DNA from: Azoarcus sp.
Lineage (GTDB): Bacteria; Pseudomonadota; Gammaproteobacteria; Burkholderiales; Rhodocyclaceae
NCBI GenBank assembly: GCA_031265765.1
Contig: JAISCE010000070.1
Span: 1-38,454, forward strand
Reading direction: 5' to 3'
Length of the DNA stretch: 38,454 nucleotides
Every line of letters starts with the position of its first letter. Within the stretch, counting starts at the first letter, position 1. Shown here piece by piece: positions 27,301 through 34,441 of the stretch. The position numbers and the translations under genes are program-made. The notes under the pieces were generated by a model. The model worked only from the letters and a program-made list of their open reading frames with translations, was not told the DNA's origin and did not search any database.

Positions 27301-29357
27301 CGAAGGCGGCAAAGGACAGGCTGACGAACACGGCGGTTCTCTCGTCCGGCGCGGTAAACGACCCTGGCAGATCGAACAATACCGCCACCGATGTCAGCCG
27401 GCTTGAGTCGGCGCATTTCGCATTCACCAAGGGGCCGTGCAAAAACGGCCAGGCAATCGAGGGGGTGAGTTCGGGCAATGCTTGCAGCCATTACAGATTC
27501 GATGGGCTGGCGGGCGAACTCAAGACGGGCATCTACATCACCCAGATGGATGGAGCGGGGACGTTCGCCATGGATACCCCCTCCGGCACGAGCGTGAGTT
27601 TTGAATTCGCATTGCGCTGCGTCGATCCGCCGGAGCCGCCCGCGCAGGGCGCGGCCTACGCCGCCTTCGGCGGCAATATGCTGCTGCCCTTGAGCCTATG
27701 CGCCAAGGACAGCGAGCCCACGCCGAACTGGAGCACGACGGCGCCGATCTCCGTGACGATCATGCCGGGCGAGGCGACCGCGAACGGCGCGTTCAATTTC
27801 TTTTACGAGGACGTGGGCAGGCTGGAATTGTTCATGCGCATCGCGGGCGAAAACGACAAGAAAAACACCAGCGGCGAATTCGTGCAAAAACCCGCCGCGC
27901 TGGCGCTGAAAAATGTGTCATGTGCGGACGGCACGGTCAATCCGGGGGCGCGGACGCCGGGCGACGCGCGATTCTGCAAGGCCGGACAGGCGTTTGAAAT
28001 GACGGTGGAATCACGGTCGGTACAGGGGAACGCCACGCCCAATTTCGGCAATGAAAGCACGGGCAAAGCGGTATTCCTGGAGAAAACGCTGCTGATGCCG
28101 TCGAACGGCGACGATCCCGATCTTGCCGTGCGGAGCCTGTCCAATTTCACGAAGGGCACGGCCACGATCACGAATCAAGCCTGGGAAGAAGTCGGCATCA
28201 TCTCGGTGACGCCCCGCCTGGGCGACAAAAGCGCGGGCAATGTCGTTTTGAGCGACGATTACCTGGGCGCGGGCGATGTACCGGCGACGGGACGGCGGTC
28301 GGTGAATATCGGCCGCTTCTACCCCGACCGCTTCCAGACCGAAATCGGCTCGCTGGGCCGCATGGGCTGTCCGCCTGGGTTGACCTGCCCGCCCGGCGGT
28401 TTTTTCTATGCCGGACAGCCTTTCGAGTTGAAGGTACGCGCTTGCCCATATGGAGACAAGACTTGTAGCGTCAGGCTGGAAAACTACCGCGACGATTTTG
28501 CGGCCCTGGTGAAGCTGAGCGCCTGGGCCGTCCGCGGATCGACGGTGAAAACGGACGAAAATCCGCCCAATTCCGCTGTCAATGGCGGACATCTGCACCC
28601 CATGCCGGGCCAGGGGCTTGGCGCGGCGGAAATTCCGGCCGGCAAATTCGTCGACGCCTACGGCGAAGGGGGGGTGTTCTCCGGTCTGTTCAACTACGCC
28701 CATGCCATCCGATCCCGGCCCGTCGAGCCGGTCGACATTCATATCCGCGCCGCGGAAAACGGTCGCGACGGCGTGAGTTCCCTGCTGGCCGCCATGCCGG
28801 CCAATTCTCCGGAAGCGGGCATCAAGGTCGCTCGCGGGCGTATCAAGCTGACCAGTCATTTCGGCGCAGGAAAGGCGAACCTGGAAATTCCCCTCCAGGT
28901 TCAGTTCTGGCATTGCGACGGCATCAATTGCGTCTGGGTGCCGAGCGCGACGGATGCGACCCGGATCGGGCCGAATACGCCCCTGGTCGATATGGGCAAG
29001 CGCGCGGCGCTTTCCGTCTCTCTGCATCCGTCGCCGGGCGCTGCCGCGATGATGTCGCCGCCGCAGGTCGAACGGCTCGAATTGTCCGGCGGCAGAGGCC
29101 GGATCATTCTGAAACCGGGCGCCGACACGGGAAGCGTCGGCGTGAGCATCAACCTCGGCGCCGGCGCGGAAGACAACGCTTGCGATCATGTGATGGGCTA
29201 CAGGGAAGGCGCGGCATCGAACATCCCCTGGCTGCGCGCATGGAATGGCGTCTGCACCCAGGCGCAATCCGGCGAGGCCGATCCCGCCGCGCGCGCTTCG
29301 TTCGGGATTTATTCCGGTGAAAGCCACAGGGCCGTGCATAAGCGGGAGGTGTATTGA
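24339..29357 (+). CDS. mshQ: MshQ-type giant adhesin (DUF6701, DUF11-like and two jelly-roll-like modules)
   Basis: A 1672-residue exported protein. AGGAGG lies 6 bases before the ATG. An unusual 40-residue N-terminal extension precedes the signal helix (about 43-60, cleavage near ALA62). Two related modules follow: about 490-695 starting IWCDDFERT and ending DYWFIDDVLL, and about 700-895 starting GFCDNFEAPT and ending DYWLVDDVCV; these resemble MAM/LamG-type jelly-roll domains. Next is a DUF11-like beta-sandwich (about 897-1020, ITTYVLSVKNNGPDRL). The C-terminal 640 residues match the MshQ/DUF6701 type (HFAFTKGPC; RRSVNIGRFYPDRFQTEI). Its position in the pilus operon suggests a tip adhesin or surface-anchored partner. 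The ligand is unknown. Confidence 0.85.
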   Translation: MPASFHVPDGNIDTLHFAGSAPVSPASSPCPISVFSRANRGKACLAIALFCASLLWPSFALARLAISASLNNRDAGGKVAEPILLMNPNANLGSGIKIPLFRLTVTATDIGSAQDADRRWYYSRLQFTRLGAAAPAVSVCADSTLVFPAQGGTLNSENFRPFNTLPADTREALELLPPGDYQLSIQAFNSRANCENAQYSSLAISDPVKVNGILTVMPLQEIASATVDGNATANLQPGDKLDLHFTVRNNRTSEASAGVGRVEWLIAAAPPRASAINHATGMACARPDPTTGGFSGTYSSKLLKSRNDAVAVPNNIGFGTYNLYLRVHDDNSSSACSANGAITPVFELKNAIVVEPGVQSINMTPVQLPPQLPVAVGMNGATVMWEVKFSQPVTGVSAKVFRLVATGIGAPPAIVSVTGSGSIYHVTANVPAGSIMPDKQAGLRLDFVDDDSVRTVAGQRPMGGPGSGNGNFSGETHALTGTICGAANAIWCDDFERTVQGAKRADMVGNGWTVTSAENDCTSYKPGNSAQPDSGGCAGIDSDIKPYHKYAVDARANRGRTMFNRWRQHAVTSRQIDLSGLPAGAVVEFSYWVRRGSDKFADAPSGNNAHMFAEYLDKNGKWQTLAYHRSGGGGGLEGEILRPMFQLPEAALWKGFQLRFTQNAGRGRADRSDAKRVNGHDYWFIDDVLLRRVDAPRYTGGFCDNFEAPTASLKQWSFNYEDAATGAKPGGFRVGEAGITGDIYPTNGSSEHSMFLRWSYVAAATMRIDTRGLNEPISYIAQRGMKNAPNKINGANVVTSCDQTTADPGNHLVSEYWGSDKKWHVLRDDDGVPSGHCGEDLSFVSPPLSQLPHAQHENFRLRFRQLSYGGFQDSATYNYDYWLVDDVCVGRKAANFPVADLELMKKREGPLRPDEITTYVLSVKNNGPDRLRGSLEIVDILPPELSFHTFRGKGWACREAGQEITCSWSGDLEKGDSAPDLRLYALLSKAAKDRLTNTAVLSSGAVNDPGRSNNTATDVSRLESAHFAFTKGPCKNGQAIEGVSSGNACSHYRFDGLAGELKTGIYITQMDGAGTFAMDTPSGTSVSFEFALRCVDPPEPPAQGAAYAAFGGNMLLPLSLCAKDSEPTPNWSTTAPISVTIMPGEATANGAFNFFYEDVGRLELFMRIAGENDKKNTSGEFVQKPAALALKNVSCADGTVNPGARTPGDARFCKAGQAFEMTVESRSVQGNATPNFGNESTGKAVFLEKTLLMPSNGDDPDLAVRSLSNFTKGTATITNQAWEEVGIISVTPRLGDKSAGNVVLSDDYLGAGDVPATGRRSVNIGRFYPDRFQTEIGSLGRMGCPPGLTCPPGGFFYAGQPFELKVRACPYGDKTCSVRLENYRDDFAALVKLSAWAVRGSTVKTDENPPNSAVNGGHLHPMPGQGLGAAEIPAGKFVDAYGEGGVFSGLFNYAHAIRSRPVEPVDIHIRAAENGRDGVSSLLAAMPANSPEAGIKVARGRIKLTSHFGAGKANLEIPLQVQFWHCDGINCVWVPSATDATRIGPNTPLVDMGKRAALSVSLHPSPGAAAMMSPPQVERLELSGGRGRIILKPGADTGSVGVSINLGAGAEDNACDHVMGYREGAASNIPWLRAWNGVCTQAQSGEADPAARASFGIYSGESHRAVHKREVY

Positions 29358-29836
29358 TGGGAGCGAATGAACGAACGCGCCGCTGTGCCGGCGTCACCCT
29401 CATCGAACTGGTGGTGGTCATCGTCCTGCTGGGCATCCTGTCGGCGGTGGTCGTGCCGAAAATGACGGACACTTCTTCGTTCGACAAGGTGGTGTTCCGG
29501 GACGCCCTGGCGGCGACCTTGCGTTATGCCCAGAAAACGGCGGTCAGTCATCGCCGCCTGACGTGCGTCCAGATCGAAACGCGGCGAGCCAGCATCGCCA
29601 TGGCGGCCGCGCATGGCTCGACGGCCTGCACGACGGCGCTGCCGGGGCCGGACGGCAAGCCGGACATTCGCGCGAAGGACGCCGCCACCAGCGTCGCGCC
29701 GGCCAGGACGATCTATTTCCAGCCGAACGGCGACATTACCGAAGACCCGGCCGGCGCGACTCCCTGGAACGCGGCTCTGACCGTGACGGGCGCGAATTCC
29801 ATCCAGATTGCCGGAGCGACGGGCTATGTGCAATGA
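29357..29836 (+). CDS. mshC: MSHA minor pilin MshC
   Basis: A 159-residue prepilin-like protein, leader MGANERTRRCAG then VTLIELVVVIVLLGIL, with Glu at mature position 5. The remainder has GspH-like features (DALAATLRYAQKTAVSHRR; TIYFQPNGDI) and two cysteines. GGGAGG is the ribosome site, lying inside the end of mshQ; the mshQ stop and this start share one base (TGATG). It is one of the four low-abundance pilins thought to prime pilus assembly. Confidence 0.85.
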   Translation: MGANERTRRCAGVTLIELVVVIVLLGILSAVVVPKMTDTSSFDKVVFRDALAATLRYAQKTAVSHRRLTCVQIETRRASIAMAAAHGSTACTTALPGPDGKPDIRAKDAATSVAPARTIYFQPNGDITEDPAGATPWNAALTVTGANSIQIAGATGYVQ

Positions 29837-30308
29837 ACATTCGTCCCAGTCGGGCTTCACCCTGCCCGAACTGATTATGGCGATCACCATTATCGCAATA
29901 GGGCTGGCCGGGGTGCTGACGGCGTTCAGAATGGTCGTCAAGGGCAGCGCCGATCCGCTCATCCATAAACAAATGCTGGTAATTGCCGAAGAGATGATGG
30001 AGGAACTCAATCTGAAACCCTGGGTTTCGCAATCGGGCCACACCGGCGGCGTCGCAGGCTGCCCCGATCGCGCCGGCCTCGACAACCTGGATTACTACGA
30101 CGGCTATGAATGCACGGGTATCCGACCCATCGACGGCAGCGCCGTCATCCCCTTGCTCGCCAACTACAAGATCAAGGTGGCGGTCGTGAAACCCGCGGGC
30201 GACTGGCACGGTGTTCCCGCCGACGACGCGCGCCGCCTCGAAGTCCAGGTGACGAACGGCGGCGAATCCCTGCAATTGGTCACATGGCGCGCGAATTGGG
30301 CGAAATGA
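29826..30308 (+). CDS. mshD: MSHA minor pilin MshD
   Basis: A 160-residue prepilin: leader MCNEHSSQSG, then FTLPELIMAITIIAIGLAGV with Glu at mature position 5. The start at 29826 overlaps mshC by 11 bases and has GGAG upstream at a long spacing; a TTG further upstream is an alternative. The soluble part has CPDRAGLDNLDYYDGYECTG, characteristic of MshD/PilV-type pilins, and two cysteines. Translationally coupled with mshC and mshO. Confidence 0.85.
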   Translation: MCNEHSSQSGFTLPELIMAITIIAIGLAGVLTAFRMVVKGSADPLIHKQMLVIAEEMMEELNLKPWVSQSGHTGGVAGCPDRAGLDNLDYYDGYECTGIRPIDGSAVIPLLANYKIKVAVVKPAGDWHGVPADDARRLEVQVTNGGESLQLVTWRANWAK

Positions 30309-31159
30309 CGGTGGCGATGATGAAAACCGGGCGGGGCTTCTCTCTGATGGAATTGATCGTGGTCATCATGGTGATGGCCATCCTGGGGGGCAGCGCCCTG
30401 ATGTTTTTCCGCCCGGCGCTCGATTCCTATTTCGACAGCCGCCGCCGGGCCGAGTTGACCGACATGGCGGATGGCGCTTTGCGCCGCATGGGCCGCGAAG
30501 TGCGCGCCGCCGTGCCCAATTCGGTGCAGACGCATGGCACGGCCTGTTTCCGCTTCGTGCGCACCGTGGGCGGCGGGCGCTACCGCAAACTGGAAGACAT
30601 GACGCGCGGCGACAGCAAGGCGCTGGATCTGACCCAGGCGGCTCCCGAATTCGATGTGCTCTCTCCCCTGCAACCGGCGGCGGGCGACTGGGTCGTCATC
30701 GGCAACCAGACAGGCAGCGATGTCTATGCCGGGCATAACCGCGCCGCCATCGCGGGCAGCAGCGCCGTCGATTCGAGCCTGGGCGCGACCCGGCTCTCCA
30801 TGGGCAGCATGAACGGCACATATGCGCCGTTTTCCTACATGGACGGGCGCTTCGTGCTGACGCCAAGGACGAACCCCGTCGTGACCTATGTATGCAGCGG
30901 CGCGGGACTCAGCGCGGCAGGCACGGGCACGGGCACGCTCAAGCGTATCGCCGGCAACTTCGGCGGCGGCGGAACACTGGCCGCCTGCCCGTCCGGCGGC
31001 GACCTGCTGGCGTGGCATGTGAGCGCCTGCCGCTTTGTCTACGACCCCAACATGGGCGCGACCCAACAAAGCGGTTTCGTCTGGATGGAACTGGAACTGG
31101 CCGAAGCGAACGAAAAAGTCCGTCTCACTTCCGGCGCTCACGTCATCAATCTGCCATGA
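30305..31159 (+). CDS. mshO: MSHA minor pilin MshO
   Basis: A 284-residue prepilin with leader ending GRG before FSLMELIVVIMVMAILGG. It is longer than the other minor pilins and PilW/GspJ-like (MADGALRRMGREVRAAVPNSV near residue 60; C-terminal WHVSACRFVYDPNM). Start overlaps the mshD stop as ATGA. A cysteine near residue 75 (GTACFRFVR) and others in the C-terminal half may pair. Confidence 0.85.
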   Translation: MTVAMMKTGRGFSLMELIVVIMVMAILGGSALMFFRPALDSYFDSRRRAELTDMADGALRRMGREVRAAVPNSVQTHGTACFRFVRTVGGGRYRKLEDMTRGDSKALDLTQAAPEFDVLSPLQPAAGDWVVIGNQTGSDVYAGHNRAAIAGSSAVDSSLGATRLSMGSMNGTYAPFSYMDGRFVLTPRTNPVVTYVCSGAGLSAAGTGTGTLKRIAGNFGGGGTLAACPSGGDLLAWHVSACRFVYDPNMGATQQSGFVWMELELAEANEKVRLTSGAHVINLP

Positions 31160-31623
31160 ACGCGAAAGTAAGTGTTTCCCGCGGCAACCATCGTGCGCAG
31201 CGCGGTCTGGGCGCGGTAATGGCCATCGTCATCCTGGTCATTCTGGCCTCGCTGGCCGGGGCGCTGGTGCGCTTCGGCACGACCCAGCAGATGACTCTGG
31301 CGCAGGACGCGCTCATGGCCCGGGCGGAAGCGGCTATCCGGGCGGGCAGCGAATGGGGGCAATATCAGGCGCTGCAAAAAAAAGCGTGCGCTTCCGGAAC
31401 GATTCTGGATTTGCGCCCGGAAACCGGCTTTCGGGCCGTAGTCGATTGTATACAAAGCTCGTTCAACGAGGGCAAGACCTACCTCGGAGCTTCCCAAATA
31501 GTGAATGTTTTCACTATCACAGTGACTGCCTGCAATTCCGCTTCAAGCTGCCCGGATAACTCAATGGCAACGACACCCGGCTATATCGAACGCCAACGTG
31601 TGACGATAGTAACGGATGAATGA
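31156..31623 (+). CDS. mshP: MSHA biogenesis protein MshP
   Basis: A 155-residue PilX/GspK-class protein. It has a pilin-like hydrophobic helix after QRG (LGAVMAIVILVILASLAGAL) but lacks the glutamate at mature position 5, as expected of this class, which is added last or caps the tip. Cysteines near 79, 101 and 125-131 are in the soluble part. Its start overlaps the mshO stop by 4 bases. It ends a tightly packed block; the next reliable gene starts about 160 bp downstream. Confidence 0.83.
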   Translation: MNAKVSVSRGNHRAQRGLGAVMAIVILVILASLAGALVRFGTTQQMTLAQDALMARAEAAIRAGSEWGQYQALQKKACASGTILDLRPETGFRAVVDCIQSSFNEGKTYLGASQIVNVFTITVTACNSASSCPDNSMATTPGYIERQRVTIVTDE

Positions 31624-31656
31624 AAGCAAATGAATTATTCTTATAGGGAGCAGACA

Positions 31657-31803
31657 ATGACAACATGGAGACTACAGATTATTCGTTCCGGAAAACGCGA
31701 TTCAATTGTGAAATTTTTGTCGTGCGTGCGTATTTTTGCCGCCTTTCCAGAACAATGTTTTTCGAGAATTTCAGGTGACTGCTTTGCATATTCCATTCAC
31801 TAA
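31657..31803 (+). CDS. possible 48-residue leader peptide before mshI
   Basis: A short frame begins with an ATG at 31657 that has a strong ribosome site (GGGAG, 6-base spacing) and ends with TAA at 31801-31803, inside the start of mshI in another frame. The peptide (MTTWRLQIIRSGKRDSIVKF at the N-terminus) is basic and unlike anything I know. It may couple translation to mshI, whose own start is TTG or GTG with no ATG nearby, or it may be the remains of an older mshI start. Real expression is uncertain. Confidence 0.3.
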   Translation: MTTWRLQIIRSGKRDSIVKFLSCVRIFAAFPEQCFSRISGDCFAYSIH

Positions 31804-32716
31804 GCGATCCACTGAGAAATCCGGCCTGCTTGCCGTGGCGTCCAGTGGAGGAAATTGCCTGCTCGTCCATGTGGCGTACCGGCGAAGCGATGCGGGCCTG
31901 CCGCGCATCACGGCGGCGTACAAGATTCCGGCTGCCGAGTTCGCTTCGGGCAGCAAGCTGTCGCGTTGGAAGAAAACACCCGTCACGACCTTGCTGGACA
32001 TGGGGGAACATCAGATACTGCAAGTGGAAGCGCCGCAAGTGCCGCGCCCGGAATGGAAAACGGCCCTGCAATGGAGCTTGCAGGATCATCTGGATTTTCC
32101 CGTGGCGAACGCCAGTTTCGATGTGCTCGACATCCCCGTCGAAGCGCATATGTCCGGACGCCAGCACATGGTGTATGTCGTCGTTGCCAAGAACGAGACG
32201 ATCCAGTCGGTGATGAAATCGTTCGATTCGACGGGACTCGATCTGGCCATCATAGATACGCCGGAAATGGCATTGCGCAATGTTTCCGCATTGCTGGAAA
32301 TGCCGAACCAGGGACAGGCATGTCTTCACTTCGACAATGATAAAGGTCTTATGGTCGTGACTTTTCGCGGAGAATTGTATGACTTTCGCAGTATCAATAT
32401 TTCCCTGAAGCAGTTGAATTCCGACGATGAAGATCAGAAAAAACAGCTTTTCGAGCGGGTCAATCTTGAATTGCAACGGACTTTTGACGCACTCGATCGC
32501 CAATATGGCTTCATTCACATTGGCCGCTTATCTATTGCACATCGAAACGAACTCTCCGGTCTGCCGAAATACTTGAAAGACAATCTCTACGTGCCTGTGG
32601 ATTTATTGAATCTGCAAGGCAAACTGGATATGCGCGATTGCCCGAGCCTGCAACAGCCCATGAGGCAATCCCGCTATCTCCTGGCGATCGGCGCGGCCCT
32701 GCGCAGCGAATCATGA
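31784..32716 (+). CDS. mshI: MSHA biogenesis protein MshI (PilM-like)
   Basis: A 310-residue cytoplasmic protein of the MshI group, related to the actin-like PilM of type IV pili, which links the assembly ATPase to the inner-membrane PilN/PilO pair. Typical stretches are EWKTALQWSLQDHLDFPV, YVVVAKNETIQSVMKSFDSTGL and YLLAIGAALR at the C-terminus. There is no ATG near the start; TTG at 31784 is preferred because AGGTGA, complementary to the 16S tail, lies 5 bases upstream, with GTG at 31775 as an alternative. The stop overlaps the next start by 4 bases. Confidence 0.8.
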   Translation: MHIPFTKRSTEKSGLLAVASSGGNCLLVHVAYRRSDAGLPRITAAYKIPAAEFASGSKLSRWKKTPVTTLLDMGEHQILQVEAPQVPRPEWKTALQWSLQDHLDFPVANASFDVLDIPVEAHMSGRQHMVYVVVAKNETIQSVMKSFDSTGLDLAIIDTPEMALRNVSALLEMPNQGQACLHFDNDKGLMVVTFRGELYDFRSINISLKQLNSDDEDQKKQLFERVNLELQRTFDALDRQYGFIHIGRLSIAHRNELSGLPKYLKDNLYVPVDLLNLQGKLDMRDCPSLQQPMRQSRYLLAIGAALRSES

Positions 32717-33390
32717 GCCAGCAAATCAATCTGTTCAATCCCGCCCTACGCCCCCGGCGAGACTGGCTGTCGCTGGGGACGCTGATTTTGTCGACCATGG
32801 CGCTTGCCATGGTGGTGGCGTGCATCGGCGGCTGGGGCGTCTACAGCGAACGGCAGGCCCTGGCCGGACTGAACGCGCGGGAAACCGCCTGGCAGGACGC
32901 ACAGAGCCGATTGAAAGATCTGGCGGCCCGGCAGATGGAGCGCACGTCCGACCCTCAACTGGAGCAGCGGATTACGCAGCGCAGAACCTGGCTGGAACAC
33001 CGGCGGCAGGCATTGATCATCCTCAAGGGCGGCAGCATGGGCCAGTCGGAAGGCTTCTCCAACATCATGACGGCGCTGGCGCGCCAGACGCCGGAGGGGT
33101 TGTGGCTGACGGGCTTCGACATACAGTCCGGCAGCGGACAAGCAATCCTGCTGCGCGGACGGCTGATTTCCGAAAACCTCCTGCCCAACTTCGTGGAGCG
33201 GCTGAACCACGAGGCCGATTTGCGCGGACGGCGTTTCGCCGCGTTGGAAGTCACCTCCATCCCCCCGAAACCGCGGGCGGACGAAAGCAAACCGGACGAG
33301 CGGACGGCGCTCGAACGCAGCGGCTGGCTGGAGTTCGTCCTGCGCGGCGATGAAACCCCGGCGGATAACGCGGGAATCACATGGCCATGA
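32713..33390 (+). CDS. PilN-like MSHA inner-membrane protein
   Basis: A 225-residue bitopic protein: a short cytoplasmic N-terminus SQQINLFNPALRPRRDWLS (the conserved INLFNP motif with which PilN docks on PilM), one membrane helix (about 20-42), a coiled-coil (about 45-85) and a periplasmic ferredoxin-like domain (about 100-225; EGLWLTGFDIQSGSGQAILLRG). This gene is often annotated mshI2 or as a fimbrial assembly PilN protein. It overlaps mshI by 4 bases and mshJ by 4-10 bases. Confidence 0.85.
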   Translation: MSQQINLFNPALRPRRDWLSLGTLILSTMALAMVVACIGGWGVYSERQALAGLNARETAWQDAQSRLKDLAARQMERTSDPQLEQRITQRRTWLEHRRQALIILKGGSMGQSEGFSNIMTALARQTPEGLWLTGFDIQSGSGQAILLRGRLISENLLPNFVERLNHEADLRGRRFAALEVTSIPPKPRADESKPDERTALERSGWLEFVLRGDETPADNAGITWP

Positions 33391-34097
33391 GCAAGAACAA
33401 AAACCAGGGAGCCACGCCGGGACAAGCCCTGTGGCAACACTATTCGGCGCGTTTCCTGGCGATGAGCGCGCGGGAACGCCTGATGGTGGGGGCGGTGACC
33501 CTGGTTTCCATCGTCTACCTGGCCAGCATCATGTGGCTGACGCCGACTTTCGAGCGCGCGCAAAAATACAGCCAGCAATCCGCCGCCCGCGCCGAGGAAC
33601 TCACCGACCTGGACGGACAGATGAAAACCCTGTCCGAACATTTGGAGAGCGACCCCAATACGGCTCTGCGCCGGGAACTGGATTCGCTGGAGCGCCAGAT
33701 ATCGAGTGTGGAAGAGCGCCTGCGGCCATATGGCTCGGCAATGGTGAACCCGACCCACACGGTGACGCTGCTGAAAGAACTGATCCAGAAAACGCCCGGC
33801 GTGCGCCTGTCCGGTTTCAACAACCTGCCCGCCGTCGGTCTGCTGGCCTCGCAGCAACCCGAGGCGAAGCGGGGCGAGCCGGTCAGGATATTTGAAAACG
33901 ATGTCTATAAACATGGCTTCGAGATCAAGTTGCGCGGCAACTACCTGGCGCTGCTCACTTATCTGCGCATGCTGGAAGCACAACCCGAGCGTTTGTTCTG
34001 GCATCGCGCGAAGCTGGAAGTGCTGGCATATCCGGAGTCGGAAGTGACGCTCGTCGTCTACACCCTGAGTCTGGACAGACACTGGCTCGAACTATGA
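33381..34097 (+). CDS. mshJ: MSHA biogenesis protein MshJ (PilO-like)
   Basis: A 238-residue bitopic protein with a cytoplasmic N-terminus, one membrane helix (about 33-52, LMVGAVTLVSIVYLASIMWL), a coiled-coil (about 58-115) and a periplasmic domain ending in VVYTLSLDRHWLEL, the usual MshJ C-terminus. It pairs with the PilN-like protein as PilO does. Two starts are possible: ATG 33381 (GGGA 5 bases upstream) or ATG 33387 (classic ATGA overlap). Confidence 0.83.
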   Translation: MAMSKNKNQGATPGQALWQHYSARFLAMSARERLMVGAVTLVSIVYLASIMWLTPTFERAQKYSQQSAARAEELTDLDGQMKTLSEHLESDPNTALRRELDSLERQISSVEERLRPYGSAMVNPTHTVTLLKELIQKTPGVRLSGFNNLPAVGLLASQQPEAKRGEPVRIFENDVYKHGFEIKLRGNYLALLTYLRMLEAQPERLFWHRAKLEVLAYPESEVTLVVYTLSLDRHWLEL

Positions 34098-34441
34098 AAA
34101 ACATATTCATTGCGTTCTTCATGTTGAGTTGCGCCAGCGGGCCGCTCGCGGCCCAGGACGGCGCCTTGCGCGACCCCACCCGCCCCCTCGGCTGGCAGGA
34201 AGCGCCCGCCGGCGTCTCGCGCAAGGAAGAAAACCTGCGGCTGGAACTCGTATGGCGCAGGGGTGAAAAGCAATTTGCCACGATCAGCGGCGTACAACTG
34301 GGCGTAGGTGAAGAAATCGAAGACTTCCGGTTAGTGAAGATCGGCGATGACGAAGTGACGATCGAAAACGCGCAAGGACGACAAATATTGCGCTTGACGC
34401 CAGCGGTTGAACGCTCCGGCCCAACAGGAGAAAAAAAATGA
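34094..34441 (+). CDS. mshK: MSHA biogenesis protein MshK
   Basis: A 115-residue exported protein with a signal peptide (MKNIFIAFFMLSCASGPLAA, cleavage about residue 20). It contains the DPTRPLGW motif seen in MshK and a small GspC/PilP-like beta domain (LELVWRRGEKQFATISG; LVKIGDDEVTIENAQGRQIL). In related systems this domain links the inner-membrane complex to the secretin. Both ends overlap neighbours by 4 bases. Confidence 0.83.
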   Translation: MKNIFIAFFMLSCASGPLAAQDGALRDPTRPLGWQEAPAGVSRKEENLRLELVWRRGEKQFATISGVQLGVGEEIEDFRLVKIGDDEVTIENAQGRQILRLTPAVERSGPTGEKK

